From contig JAATGP010000004.1 of NCBI GenBank assembly GCA_015654635.1, forward strand, positions 186,001 to 250,000: a stretch of DNA of 64,000 nt, in the 5' to 3' direction. Below are positions 42,583 through 51,676 of this stretch, piece after piece. Under the pieces are notes generated by a model that ran no database searches, was not told the DNA's origin, and saw nothing but the letters and a program-made list of their open reading frames with translations. Made by a program: the position numbers and the translations under genes. Numbering within the stretch: position 1 is the stretch's first letter; each line of letters starts with the position of its first letter. This DNA comes from Alphaproteobacteria bacterium. GTDB lineage: Bacteria; Pseudomonadota; Alphaproteobacteria; Micropepsales; Micropepsaceae.

Positions 42583-44082
42583 ATGGCCCAGACCATACTC
42601 ATTGTCGATGACGATCCCGTGCAGCGCCGATTGCTGGAAGCAGCCATCAGCCGCTCCGGGATGACCGTCGTGACCGCCCCCGGCGGCGGGCCCGCGCTCG
42701 ATCTCATCAACGGGCCGAAGGGCGAGCAGATCGCGCTGGTACTACTCGACCTCATCATGCCGGATATCGACGGCCTCGAAGTGCTGTCGAAGGTTCGTGT
42801 CAGCCATCCCGATCTGCCGATCATCGTGCTGACGGCCAAAGGCGGCATCGATTCCGCCGTCGAAGCCATGCGCGCTGGCGCCAACGATTTCCTGGTCAAG
42901 CCCGCCAGCCCTGAACGCATCGCGGTTTCGATCCGCAACCAGCTGAAGATTGGCACGCTGTCGGGCGAGATCACACGGCTGAAAAAGAAGAGCGACAACC
43001 GCCTCTCCTTCGACGATCTAATCGCCAAATCCGATGAGATGAAGCAGGTGGCGCGCCTCGGCGTGCGTGCGGCGCAATCGGCCATTCCGATTCTGATCGA
43101 AGGTGAAAGCGGCGTCGGCAAAGAGCTGGTAGCACGGGCCATTCAGGGTTCGTCGGATCGCTCCGGCAAACCCTTTGTGGCGGTCAACTGCGGCGCTATT
43201 CCCGAAAATTTAATCGAATCCATTCTGTTCGGGCATGAAAAGGGCTCGTTCACGGGCGCCAATGAACGCCATCTCGGCAAATTCCAGGAAGCCGACGGCG
43301 GCACGCTATTCCTCGACGAAGTGGGCGAGCTGCGCCTCGATATGCAGGTGAAGATTTTGCGGGCCCTGCAGGAAGGCGAAGTCGATCCCGTCGGCTCCAA
43401 ACGGCCGGTGAAGATCGATGCCCGCATCATCTCAGCGACCAATCGCGATCTGGCGGAGCTGACCAAAGATGGCCGCTTTCGCGAAGACCTGTTCTATCGC
43501 CTCAATGTCTTTCCGATTTTTGTGCCGCCCTTGCGCGAGCGCAAAGCCGATGTGCCGGCCCTGACCCGCCATTTCATCACCCGCTTTGCCATCGAAGAGC
43601 ACAAACCCGTGGCGGGGCTGACGCCGGACGCTGCCGATCTCTTGGATCGCTATTCCTGGCCGGGCAATGTGCGCCAGCTGGAGAACACCATTTTCCGCGC
43701 CGTGGTGTTGTGCGATGGCGCCCTGCTCGACACTTGCGATTTTCCGCAAATCGCTTCGGCCATGGGCGTGGAAAACCGCCCGCGCAGAGCCTCAACTGTG
43801 GCTGACGCACAGGCCATGCAGGCGTCCAATTATTCGCCCGCACTGCCCTCGTCGCCCTACACCATGTCGCTGGTGGATGGCGCCGGCCATATGCGCAAGA
43901 TGGACGATATGGAATCCGACATCATCCGCACCGCGATCTCTCGCTATGACGGCCATATGTCGGAAGTGGCAAGACGGCTAGGGATTGGCCGCTCGACACT
44001 GTATCGCAAGCTGAAAGAATTCGGGCTGGAAGAATCCGAGACGCCAACCGACGAGGAGCCGCCGCAGCAGGCGTTGGGTTAA
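42583..44082 (+). CDS. Sigma-54-dependent response regulator (NtrC family)
   Basis: 499 aa. Receiver domain (TILIVDDDPVQRRLLEAAI; phospho-Asp in LVLLDLIMPDIDGL; Lys in FLVKPASP), then an AAA+ domain with Walker A GESGVGKELVA near residue 174, the sigma-54 contact loop GSFTGA, Walker B GTLFLDEVGE and arginine-finger region FREDLFYRLNVFPI. The Fis-type HTH closes the protein (MSEVARRLGIGRSTLYRKLKEFGL). It activates RpoN promoters when phosphorylated. The partner kinase is not adjacent. By architecture it resembles Caulobacter TacA/FlbD-type regulators, but I cannot tell which. Confidence 0.92.
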   Translation: MAQTILIVDDDPVQRRLLEAAISRSGMTVVTAPGGGPALDLINGPKGEQIALVLLDLIMPDIDGLEVLSKVRVSHPDLPIIVLTAKGGIDSAVEAMRAGANDFLVKPASPERIAVSIRNQLKIGTLSGEITRLKKKSDNRLSFDDLIAKSDEMKQVARLGVRAAQSAIPILIEGESGVGKELVARAIQGSSDRSGKPFVAVNCGAIPENLIESILFGHEKGSFTGANERHLGKFQEADGGTLFLDEVGELRLDMQVKILRALQEGEVDPVGSKRPVKIDARIISATNRDLAELTKDGRFREDLFYRLNVFPIFVPPLRERKADVPALTRHFITRFAIEEHKPVAGLTPDAADLLDRYSWPGNVRQLENTIFRAVVLCDGALLDTCDFPQIASAMGVENRPRRASTVADAQAMQASNYSPALPSSPYTMSLVDGAGHMRKMDDMESDIIRTAISRYDGHMSEVARRLGIGRSTLYRKLKEFGLEESETPTDEEPPQQALG

Positions 44083-44088
44083 GGACCC

Positions 44089-44331
44089 CTACCGCATCCC
44101 CAACGCGCTGAGGTAGAGATCGAGCATGGCTTCGGCTTCTTGGAAGTCAGCTTTATCCAATTTGCGCAAGCGAATGACTTGGCGCAGGGTTTTGACGTCA
44201 AAACCTTCGCCCTTGGCTTCGGCATAGACTTCCTTGATATCGTCCGCGAGCGCTTTCTTTTCTTCTTCGAGGCGCTCTACACGCTCGACGAACCCACGCA
44301 GACGATCTTTCGCGAAGCTGGCTTTGACCAT
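44089..44331 (-). CDS. DUF2312 / GapR-family nucleoid protein
   Basis: 80 aa. DUF2312 signature: [71 protein letters not shown]. The first half is a coiled coil and the second half is basic. Caulobacter GapR, of the same family and nearly the same sequence core, forms a tetrameric clamp on overtwisted DNA ahead of replication and transcription. Alphaproteobacteria often carry more than one member, so this may be GapR itself or a paralogue. It is convergent with the sigma-54 regulator (6 bp between stops). Confidence 0.9.
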   Translation of the reverse strand: MVKASFAKDRLRGFVERVERLEEEKKALADDIKEVYAEAKGEGFDVKTLRQVIRLRKLDKADFQEAEAMLDLYLSALGMR

Positions 44332-44404
44332 GACGGGCCTCTAAAACTCAAGGGGGCGCGGAACCTAACCCTCGCCTTCGCGCGGTGCAATGTCGGGCTG
44401 CGGA

Positions 44405-45190
44405 CTAATTGTGGGTCGTTTGGTCCTGGGCGGAAGCAGCCATATCCGCCAAGGCTCGTTCCAGAATGGGGATAAGGCGGGCAGCCAAGGCTTCCGCCGC
44501 TTCAGGCGTCGCGATCAAATCCTGGCGAATTTCAATCAAAACATGTGGCAAGCCGTGCTGCGTGCCATGCCGGTTCAGGGTGTCGTTCTCCAGGGCACCA
44601 TCATAGGGCTCGTTATCGCCGGTGACGAAACCGGCCTCAGTGAGCCGCGCGATCAAGGGCCGTGCCAGCCGCCCATCGCGATCCCACAAGATGCCAATCT
44701 CCCACGGCCGCGCGTGGCCTTTGAAAACCGGTGTGAAGCTATGGATCGATATCAGAACAGGCAGGATGCCTGTTTTACGGACACGCATGATCTCTTCTGC
44801 AATGGCGGTGTGATAGGGCGCATGAAAAGCCGCGATACGGCGGGCAATCTCATCCGGGCCGATAGCGCGGTTGCCAGGAATGATGCTGCCATCCGACAAT
44901 TGCATCACCAGGGTGGGATCGTCCTCGCCTCGGTTGAGATCGATGAGGAGCCGCGACCAGCGGCCTAGAATCGCCACGGCGGCGAAATGAGCGGCCAAAG
45001 CGCGCATAATCTCAGCGGCGCCAATGTCATAGGCGATATGGGTTGCTAACAATTGGGCGGCTAGGCCCAAGCTGCCGTAACCCTCCGGCAGGTCCCTGGC
45101 CGCATGATCACATAGGAAAATTAGCTCTGATAGGGCTTGGCCGGATTGCGCTTGGGCGGGCCGGATCGCGATAAAGGGTGTGGCTGTCAT
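44405..45190 (-). CDS. N-formylglutamate amidohydrolase family protein
   Basis: 261 aa from ATG 45190 (MTATPFIAI); the track's 292-aa version adds an unlikely N-terminus, but the ribosome site at 45190 is weak. Family motifs: LIFLCDHAARDLPEGYGSLGL (metal-binding D-H), HIAYDIGAAEI, RLLIDLNRGEDDP, LISIHSFTPVFKG (His) and LIEIRQDL. Family enzymes hydrolyse N-formyl-L-glutamate at the end of histidine degradation. The position beside DUF1036, pyk and DUF2312 rather than hut genes is a conserved alphaproteobacterial context, so the physiological substrate may differ. Confidence 0.85.
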   Translation of the reverse strand: MTATPFIAIRPAQAQSGQALSELIFLCDHAARDLPEGYGSLGLAAQLLATHIAYDIGAAEIMRALAAHFAAVAILGRWSRLLIDLNRGEDDPTLVMQLSDGSIIPGNRAIGPDEIARRIAAFHAPYHTAIAEEIMRVRKTGILPVLISIHSFTPVFKGHARPWEIGILWDRDGRLARPLIARLTEAGFVTGDNEPYDGALENDTLNRHGTQHGLPHVLIEIRQDLIATPEAAEALAARLIPILERALADMAASAQDQTTHN

Positions 45191-45287
45191 CAAGGCGTAA
45201 TCATTGGCATAATGCAGGCCCCCCGCAAGCCTCAAAGCAGAGGAGCGTTGACGCCGCACTCCGTTTGCGCGACATCCTGACAACGCT

Positions 45288-45674
45288 ATGCGCCTCGTAA
45301 TTGCCCTGATTCTCGTCTCTACGGTATCTGCTCACGCTGACTTTGTTCTTTGCAACAAGGCCAACGTGGCGGCAAAGGTAGCGCTTGGTCAATATAATGG
45401 GATTTCGTGGGAAAGCCGAGGCTGGTGGACAATTCCGTCGCGAAAGTGCGAGACGCTCAAGCCCGGACAACTCACGGCGCGCTACTATTACCTATATGCA
45501 ATGGATGGCGAGTCAGGCACGTGGAATGGAGGAACCTATTTTTGCACCTCCCCTCAGCAAGACTTCAAGATCGCCGGGCGGGGTAGTTGCGCGGCGCGAG
45601 GATTTGACCGCAAAGGTTTCTTTGCCGTCGATACGGGCAATAGCCCAAATTGGAAGCAATCACTGTCGAATTAG
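45288..45674 (+). CDS. DUF1036 secreted protein
   Basis: 128 aa. Signal peptide MRLVIALILVSTVSAHA. The mature part matches DUF1036: ADFVLCNKANVAAKVALGQYNG, ESRGWWTIPSRKCETL, ARYYYLYAMDGES and Cys-bearing FCTSPQQDFKIAGRGSC. A small periplasmic beta-rich domain with probable disulphides. It overlaps the long version of the pyk ORF, but pyk's real ATG lies 17 bp after this stop, so the two are likely co-transcribed. Function unknown. Confidence 0.85.
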   Translation: MRLVIALILVSTVSAHADFVLCNKANVAAKVALGQYNGISWESRGWWTIPSRKCETLKPGQLTARYYYLYAMDGESGTWNGGTYFCTSPQQDFKIAGRGSCAARGFDRKGFFAVDTGNSPNWKQSLSN

Positions 45675-45691
45675 GATGCGGAAGACGATTC

Positions 45692-47116
45692 ATGAGGCGC
45701 AGACGTAAAACGAAAATCCTGGCGACACTCGGTCCAGCCAGCTCGACCCCCGAACGGATCAGGGCGCTTTTCGAAGCAGGCGCCGACGTGTTCCGCATTA
45801 ACATGAGCCACACCCCACACGCGCAGCTGGCGGAATACTACCGCATGCTCCGCGAGCTGGAAGAAGCGGTGGGCCGCCCGATTGGCATTCTCGCCGATCT
45901 GCAGGGCCCCAAGATTCGTCTCGGCACACTGCCCGGCGGCCAGCGCGAAGTGCACAGAGGCGACAAGCTTCACCTCGTGCTCAAGGCTGCGGTGGAAAGC
46001 GGCGACGACATTCCCGTTCCGCATCCGGAAATCTTTGCGGCCATCCAGCCGGGCGAAAACATCCTGGTCGATGACGGCAAAATCCGCCTGACGATTGTCG
46101 ATGTCGACAAGAATTCGGCTATCGCGGAAGTCCAGAATGACGGCTGGCTGAAGAACAAGAAGGGCGTCAATCTGCCCGATACGGTTCTGCCGATCCCGGC
46201 GATGACACCCAAGGATCGCAGCGATCTGGATGCTGCGCTCGCTGTGGGTGTGGATTGGATTGCGTTGTCCTTCGTGCAACGCCCCGATGACGTTGCTGAT
46301 CTTAAGAAGGTCGTCAACGGTCGCGCCGGCTGCTTGGCGAAAATCGAAAAGCCCCGCGCCATCGAATGGCTGCCGGAAATCCTCGACGTCTCCGATGCGC
46401 TGATGGTGGCGCGCGGCGATCTCGGCGTCGAATTGCCGATGCAGGAAGTGCCTGGCAAGCAGAAGTACATCACCAAGCTTGCCCGCAAAGCCGGCAAACC
46501 CGTGGTGGTGGCGACCCAGATGCTGGAATCGATGATCACCGCGCCGGTTCCGACCCGCGCCGAAGTCACCGATGTTGCCAACGCCGTTTACGATGGCGCC
46601 GACGCAGTGATGCTTTCGGCCGAGTCAGCCGCCGGTCAGTATCCGGTCGAAGCGGTCACCATGATGGACCGTATTGCCTCGACCGTCGAAGGCGATCCGC
46701 AATACCTCTCGTTCATGGAAACACAGCGCAACGAGCCGGAATCGACCACGCCGGATGCGATCATGGCCGCCGTGCATGAGATCACCCAGACCATCCAGGC
46801 CCGTGCCATCGTTTGTTGGACAAATTCCGGTTCAACGGCGCTGCGCGCTGCCCGCGAGCGTTCGGATGCGCCGATCATCGCGCTGACACCGAAGATCGAA
46901 GTCTCCCGGCGCCTCTCCCTCGTCTGGGGCCTGCACTGTATCTACACCGAAGATGCGCAGGATCTGGACGATATGGTCGAGCGCGCGACGCGCTTTGCCT
47001 ATCTGGAAGGCTTTGCCAAGCCGGGCGAGCGTATCGTGGTGACCGCGGGTGTGCCGCTTCGCACCTCGGGTGCCACCAACATGCTGCGTGTCGCCTTCGT
47101 TGGCCCGCAGAAGTAA
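45692..47116 (+). CDS. pyk: Pyruvate kinase
   Basis: 474 aa from ATG 45692 (MRRRRKTKILATLGPASS), with GGAAG upstream; the track start at 45650 overlaps the DUF1036 gene. It converts phosphoenolpyruvate and ADP to pyruvate and ATP. Barrel motifs: FRINMSHTP, ADLQGPKIRLG, DDGKIRL, CLAKIEKPRAIEWL (catalytic Lys), MVARGDLGVELP, VVVATQMLESMI and YDGADAVMLSAESAAGQYP. The usual C-terminal allosteric domain ends the protein (VVTAGVPLRTSGATNMLRV). Followed by a strong terminator. Confidence 0.97.
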   Translation: MRRRRKTKILATLGPASSTPERIRALFEAGADVFRINMSHTPHAQLAEYYRMLRELEEAVGRPIGILADLQGPKIRLGTLPGGQREVHRGDKLHLVLKAAVESGDDIPVPHPEIFAAIQPGENILVDDGKIRLTIVDVDKNSAIAEVQNDGWLKNKKGVNLPDTVLPIPAMTPKDRSDLDAALAVGVDWIALSFVQRPDDVADLKKVVNGRAGCLAKIEKPRAIEWLPEILDVSDALMVARGDLGVELPMQEVPGKQKYITKLARKAGKPVVVATQMLESMITAPVPTRAEVTDVANAVYDGADAVMLSAESAAGQYPVEAVTMMDRIASTVEGDPQYLSFMETQRNEPESTTPDAIMAAVHEITQTIQARAIVCWTNSGSTALRAARERSDAPIIALTPKIEVSRRLSLVWGLHCIYTEDAQDLDDMVERATRFAYLEGFAKPGERIVVTAGVPLRTSGATNMLRVAFVGPQK

Positions 47117-47142
47117 GCTTCGCCAATAGCCAATAGCGAAGA

Positions 47143-47175
47143 GGGCGTGGTGTTCGGCACCGCGCCCTTTTTGTT
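47143..47175 (+). terminator. Terminator of pyk
   Basis: A 10-bp stem GGGCGTGGTG / CACCGCGCCC (one G-T pair) with loop TTCGG is followed by TTTTTGTTT. It lies 26 bp after the pyk stop. Confidence 0.88.
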
Positions 47176-47357
47176 TGGATCAACGGGAACAATTTGGCGC
47201 CGGGAAATTGCGCCGAGCGCAGGCACAGTTACGCAATGGTACAAATATAGCGAGCGCGCCCCTGGGCGCGGTGGTACTACATTAGAATTAAATCAAACAG
47301 AGTTGTGCCAATCGCGACGCATCGTTGGTTTTTGCGGCCGCTCATATAGAGAAAAAC

Positions 47358-49721
47358 ATGGCCGATGGTCTTCCTGCCTCTGCCGCCCCAAGGCACGCTC
47401 CATCGAGCGGCGCTGCCTCTGCAACCGGATTGACGAGCGACGAAGCGCAGCGCCGCCTTGCCGCCAATGGAACCAACGCCATCCAAGATGTGGCCCAAAA
47501 ACCGGTCAGGCAAGCCTTGGGGAAACTCTGGGCCCCTGTTCCGTGGATGCTGGAAGCGGCGATCCTGCTGCAATTGGTGCTGGGTGAATACTTTGAAGCG
47601 GGCGCCGTTGCGGTGCTTCTGCTGTTCAATGTGGGCTTGGGATTCTTCCAAGAAGGCCGCGCCCAAGCAACACTCGACGCGTTGAAATCCCGTCTGCCCT
47701 TGACCGCATCGGCGCGGCGCGACGGCACCTGGAAAACACTGCCAGCGGCCCAATTGGTGCAGGGCGATGTGGTCAAGCTGTCGCTCGGTGCCGTGGTCCC
47801 CGCCGACGTGCGGCTGATAGACGGCTCTCTCCTGATCGACCAATCGATGCTGACCGGCGAATCCGTGCCGGTCGAGGCGGCAGCCGGTTTTGCGACTTAT
47901 GCCGGTGCTCTGGTGCGGCGGGGAGAAGCAGTGGCCGAGATCGTCGCGACGGGCACGCGCACGAAATTTGGACGCAGCGCTGAGCTCATCCGTATCGCCC
48001 ATGTCGAAAGCACCGAGCAAAAGGCTATTTTTCGCGTGGTGCGCAATTTGGCTTTGTTCAATGGCGGCATGACCATCTTGCTCACCATCTATGCCATTTA
48101 CCTCGCCCTTCCATTCGCACAGATCGCGCCGTTGGTGCTGGTTGCCGTTCTGGCTTCAATCCCTGTGGCCCTGCCCTCCATGTTCACTCTGGCGGCGACG
48201 GTTGGCGCCCGTGCGGTGGCGCGGCGCGGAGTCTTGCCGACGCGACTTTCGGCACTCGACGAAGCAGCCGAGATGGACGTTCTGTGTGCCGACAAGACCG
48301 GCACATTGACGCGCAACGAACTCGCGGTCACCGCCTGCCGCGCGCTGCCGGGATTCGATGAGGGCCAAGTCTTAGCGCTGGCGGCGCTGGCAAGTTCCGA
48401 CGGCGGCGCCGATCCCTTGGATGCCGCAATCCGCACCGCGTCCGCCAAGGCCAATCCCTCGGCATGGAAACTCGTTACCTTCATACCGTTCGATCCGGCG
48501 CGAAAAATGTCGGAAGCGACAGCGACCGACGCCGATGGCCATCCCTTACGAATCGTCAAAGGCGCCTTGGCCGCCGTCGCCGCGATGGCCGAACCGTCCC
48601 CGAGCGCCACCGCGACGGTCGAAGAGCTTCAAGCCAAAGGGTTTCGCGTGCTCGCGGTGGCGATGGGAGCAGCCATGCCGCTAAAGATTGCAGGTGTCAT
48701 TGCACTGAGCGATCCGCCGCGCGACGATTCCTCAGCGCTCATTGCGCAACTGCATGACCTCGGCGTGCGCGTCGTAATGGTGACCGGCGATGCGGCAGTA
48801 ACGGCGCGCGTGGTTGCGGACGCGGTTGGCATCACCGGGCCAATCTCAGCCACCGTGCCGCTGCCGCGCGACATCCACGCCGAGGACTTTGCGGTCTTTG
48901 CTGGTGTGCTGCCCGAAGACAAATACGCGCTGGTTCAGGCCTTACAGCAAGACGGCCATGTGGTCGGCATGTGCGGTGACGGCGCCAACGATGCGCCCGC
49001 ATTGCGGCAGGCCCAGATGGGCATCGCGGTCTCGACGGCAACCGATGTGGCGAAATCGGCGGCAGGCATTGTGCTGACCGAAGCAGGCCTTGGCGGCATC
49101 GTCGCCACGGTGCAGGAAGGCCGCGCAACCTTCCAGCGCATTCTGACCTATACACTGCGGTCCATCATCCACAAAGTCGTTCAAGTGCTGGTTTTGATGT
49201 GCGGCCTCGTCATCACCGGCGGCGCCATCTTAACGCCTTTGCTGATGGTGCTGATGATGGTGGCCGGTGATTTCCTTGCCATGTCGTCATCCACCGATAA
49301 CGTGCGCGCGTCCCCGAAGCCGAATGTCTGGCGGATCGGCAACCTCACCATTGTGGGTGTCATCATGGGATTCTTCGACCTCGGCTTTTGCATCGCCGTC
49401 CTTGCCACCGGGCATTTCGTGCTCGGTCTTAGCACCCAGGCGCTGCAGACGCTGACGGTCGTAACGCTGGTGTTCAGTGGCCAAGCGGTTTTCTACGTCG
49501 CGCGTGAACGCCGCCACTTGTGGAGTTCGCGGCCTGGGCCGTGGCTCCTCGCGTCATCGGCCGTCGATATCGCGCTGTTCAGCACACTGGCCATCCTCGG
49601 CGTATTGATGACACCCCTGCCGGCGCTGGTCGTGGCCGGTGTGTTCGCCGCTGCGCTCGTTCTGGCGCTCCTGCTCGACATCGTGAAACTCGTGCTCTTC
49701 AGCCGCCTTGCCGTTGCCTGA
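47358..49721 (+). CDS. Plasma-membrane-type proton-efflux P-type ATPase
   Basis: 787 aa from ATG 47358. P-type class IIIA (PMA1-like) H+ pump: short N-terminal domain (GLTSDEAQRRLAANGTNAI), actuator loop MLTGESVPVE, phosphorylation motif CADKTGTLTRNEL (Asp near residue 312), shortened nucleotide-binding domain, hinge GMCGDGANDAPALRQAQMGIAV, and ten TM helices including SIPVALPSMFTLA in TM4. It would extrude protons using ATP and so help acid tolerance or pH control. There is no C-terminal autoinhibitory extension as in fungi. Transcribed alone after the pyk terminator. Confidence 0.93.
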   Translation: MADGLPASAAPRHAPSSGAASATGLTSDEAQRRLAANGTNAIQDVAQKPVRQALGKLWAPVPWMLEAAILLQLVLGEYFEAGAVAVLLLFNVGLGFFQEGRAQATLDALKSRLPLTASARRDGTWKTLPAAQLVQGDVVKLSLGAVVPADVRLIDGSLLIDQSMLTGESVPVEAAAGFATYAGALVRRGEAVAEIVATGTRTKFGRSAELIRIAHVESTEQKAIFRVVRNLALFNGGMTILLTIYAIYLALPFAQIAPLVLVAVLASIPVALPSMFTLAATVGARAVARRGVLPTRLSALDEAAEMDVLCADKTGTLTRNELAVTACRALPGFDEGQVLALAALASSDGGADPLDAAIRTASAKANPSAWKLVTFIPFDPARKMSEATATDADGHPLRIVKGALAAVAAMAEPSPSATATVEELQAKGFRVLAVAMGAAMPLKIAGVIALSDPPRDDSSALIAQLHDLGVRVVMVTGDAAVTARVVADAVGITGPISATVPLPRDIHAEDFAVFAGVLPEDKYALVQALQQDGHVVGMCGDGANDAPALRQAQMGIAVSTATDVAKSAAGIVLTEAGLGGIVATVQEGRATFQRILTYTLRSIIHKVVQVLVLMCGLVITGGAILTPLLMVLMMVAGDFLAMSSSTDNVRASPKPNVWRIGNLTIVGVIMGFFDLGFCIAVLATGHFVLGLSTQALQTLTVVTLVFSGQAVFYVARERRHLWSSRPGPWLLASSAVDIALFSTLAILGVLMTPLPALVVAGVFAAALVLALLLDIVKLVLFSRLAVA

Positions 49722-49803
49722 TGGCGCCATGCTGCGCCTCGCGCGGCCTATGGTCCGCTGCGGGACGGCGCGCTCTCGAACAGAGGGGCTTGCGGCACAG
49801 CCC

Positions 49804-49853
49804 TTGGCTTTCTTATATACGACCTGTATATACTATATGTATAGATCGTATAT
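49804..49853 (+). promoter_or_regulatory. Promoter overlapped by a 39-bp imperfect palindrome
   Basis: A -35 TTGGCT (49804-49809), a 17-base spacer and -10 TATATA (49827-49832) are overlaid by an inverted repeat from 49815 to 49853. The outer arms ATATACGA and TCGTATAT are perfect; inner arms continue with few mismatches around a centre near 49834. The pocket is strongly AT-rich. The layout is typical of toxin-antitoxin operons, where the antitoxin represses its own promoter. Confidence 0.65.
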
Positions 49854-49862
49854 GGAGCTTTC

Positions 49863-50072
49863 ATGGGCATTGTGAACATCGATGACGATTTGCACGATCT
49901 GGTGCGTAGGGCGAGCAAAGTATCCTGTCGTTCGATCAATGCGCAGGCCGAGTATTGGATCAAAGTCGGCATGCTCTGCGAGACCAATCCGACACTGACT
50001 TTCTCCGAGATCATCAAGCGCGAGCTTCGTTCCGCAGGCGTTTCGGCGGAGCCATTGGCGTTAGAAGCATGA
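49863..50072 (+). CDS. ParD-like ribbon-helix-helix protein
   Basis: 69 aa, GGAG five bases before the ATG. The N-terminal half fits a ribbon-helix-helix: strand GIVNIDDD, helix LHDLVRRASKVS, turn, helix SINAQAEYWIKVGML. This matches the ParD_like antitoxin family (Pfam PF11903 as I recall it). The C-terminal part (TFSEIIKRELRSAG) could be the partner-binding helix. Its stop overlaps the next gene's start as ATGA. It is placed right behind the palindromic promoter, which it probably represses. No ParE-type toxin follows; the next gene is a methionine aminopeptidase. Confidence 0.75.
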   Translation: MGIVNIDDDLHDLVRRASKVSCRSINAQAEYWIKVGMLCETNPTLTFSEIIKRELRSAGVSAEPLALEA

Positions 50073-50857
50073 CGAAGCAGCCTGAAGAGCTGGCGCTGCT
50101 GGCCGAATCCGGCCGGCTGTTGGCTTGCGTATTTGCGCTTTTGGATGGAACCGCGCTCGCCGGGCTGTCGACCCTTCAGGTCGATACCATGGTTGAGCAC
50201 TTCATCGTCGATGATCTTAAGGCTCGACCCGCGAGCAAGGGCCAATATGGCTATGGTTTTGTGTTGAACTCTTCGGTGAACGCGGTGGTGTGCCACGGCG
50301 TTCCATCGTCATCGAATGTGCTGCGAGACGGCGATATCGTCAATTTCGATATCACGCTTGAGAAGAACGGCTACATCGCCGATTCCAGCAAAACCTATCT
50401 CGTTGGTGCGGTAAAACCCGCCGCGAAGAGACTCGTCCAGACCACCTACGAAGCTCTGTGGATGGGCATAAGGGCGGTTCGCCCAGGGGCGCGGCTCGGA
50501 GACATCGGTTGGGCGATCGAACGCCATGCCAAACGGAATGGCTATTCTGTCGTGCGTGATTATTGCGGTCACGGCATCGGCCGGGAAATGCATGAGGAAC
50601 CGCAGGTTCTGCACTTCGGTAAGCCGGGAACGGGCCTTGCCCTGCGCGAAGGCATGGTTTTTACGATCGAGCCAATGCTCAATCGAGGCCGACGGGATGT
50701 GAGGACGGAGGCTGACGGTTGGACTGTTGTAACGAATGATGGATCGCTTTCCGCACAGTTCGAGCACACCGTTGCCGTGACAGCATCCGGCGTGTCGGTG
50801 CTGACGCTACGCCCCGACGAACGGAACATGATGCGCAAGATGAAGGTTGTAGCCTGA
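50069..50857 (+). CDS. map: Type I methionyl aminopeptidase in a TA-like operon
   Basis: 262 aa from ATG 50069 (ATGA overlap); the 300-aa track version extends through the antitoxin gene. All metal and catalytic residues of type I MetAP are visible: His in VVCHGVPSS, Asp in DIVNFDIT, Asp in IADSSKTYLVG, His in CGHGIGREMHEEPQ, Glu in MVFTIEPM and Glu in SAQFEHTV. The enzyme removes initiator Met from nascent proteins. Tight coupling to a ParD-like gene is the odd point. Whether this is the essential Map or a second copy cannot be seen from the window. Confidence 0.92.
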   Translation: MTKQPEELALLAESGRLLACVFALLDGTALAGLSTLQVDTMVEHFIVDDLKARPASKGQYGYGFVLNSSVNAVVCHGVPSSSNVLRDGDIVNFDITLEKNGYIADSSKTYLVGAVKPAAKRLVQTTYEALWMGIRAVRPGARLGDIGWAIERHAKRNGYSVVRDYCGHGIGREMHEEPQVLHFGKPGTGLALREGMVFTIEPMLNRGRRDVRTEADGWTVVTNDGSLSAQFEHTVAVTASGVSVLTLRPDERNMMRKMKVVA

Positions 50858-51063
50858 ATGATCGCCGAAACCGCACCGGCGAACAGGAGCAACTGACTTC
50901 TTCGCCGGCAATGGGATCATTGAGGCCGGTGCGGCTGTGCTCCGGATGCCTCGGGAATGGCACGAGCAACAGCAACAGGCCCCCCATTCCCTTGATTTCG
51001 TGCGCCACGGTGAACAGCAAAAGTCCCAGGATAGCCGTTGGATACAAGCCTATTGGATATCTA

Positions 51064-51603
51064 TTATATCCCCTGGCCTTCAACCGCCCGCGAAAGCGCA
51101 TCGATGTGGTGCTGCAGGCCTTCAAATTGGGGGTCGAGAGCAATGGCGGCGCGGTACATCTTTAGCGCGCCTGCCTTGTCGCCATAATCTTCCAGCATCT
51201 CCGCGAGCTGGGCCATAGCTTGGAAATGGCGTGGATTGAGCTCGACCGCCTTTTGCAGCGAGACCATAGCGGCCCCGTCCTCGCCATTTTCGGATTGCAT
51301 CAGCCCGCGCCGGTGCCAAGCCTCGGCATAGCGCGGTGCGATATCGATGATGCTGTCGTAAAGTTTGCGGGCAACATCTTTGCTGCCCGCCGTCAGCGCC
51401 GCAGCGGCCCTGGTCATCAAAAGGTCGACGCTGGGGCTGCCGGAGTTCAGGAAGCTACCCAGGATCTGCGCTTCGAGAGGTTTGGCATCTTCGGCGGTAT
51501 CCGCCGTCTTCAATTGGGCGAACAATTTATCCACAGGCGACGGCGCCGCAACGGCGGACGCCGCGCAGCACAGCAAAAGCGTGAGGAAAAACAGTATCCG
51601 CAT
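51064..51603 (-). CDS. Periplasmic TPR protein
   Basis: 179 aa. Signal peptide MRILFFLTLLLCCAASAVAA. Helical repeats follow; two or three TPR units are clear (YAEAWHRRGLMQSENGEDGAAMVSLQKAVELNPRH and FQAMAQLAEMLEDYGDKAGALKMYRAAIALDPQ). Likely a periplasmic protein-protein adaptor. Weak ribosome site (start is ATG 51603). It ends about 200 bp from the map gene, convergent with it. The family is common and uncharacterised in Alphaproteobacteria. Confidence 0.75.
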   Translation of the reverse strand: MRILFFLTLLLCCAASAVAAPSPVDKLFAQLKTADTAEDAKPLEAQILGSFLNSGSPSVDLLMTRAAAALTAGSKDVARKLYDSIIDIAPRYAEAWHRRGLMQSENGEDGAAMVSLQKAVELNPRHFQAMAQLAEMLEDYGDKAGALKMYRAAIALDPQFEGLQHHIDALSRAVEGQGI

Positions 51604-51676
51604 GAGGCAAGGCTAACGCAATGCCGGAGCAGCCAGAAGAAAAATCAGTCTAGAGCAATCTCCAGATGAGCCCGAT

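Noticed and set aside
47180-47357. Riboswitch upstream of the proton ATPase
   Set aside because: Only a short CGCGCC/GGCGCG palindrome is visible. No conserved riboswitch motif could be recognised.
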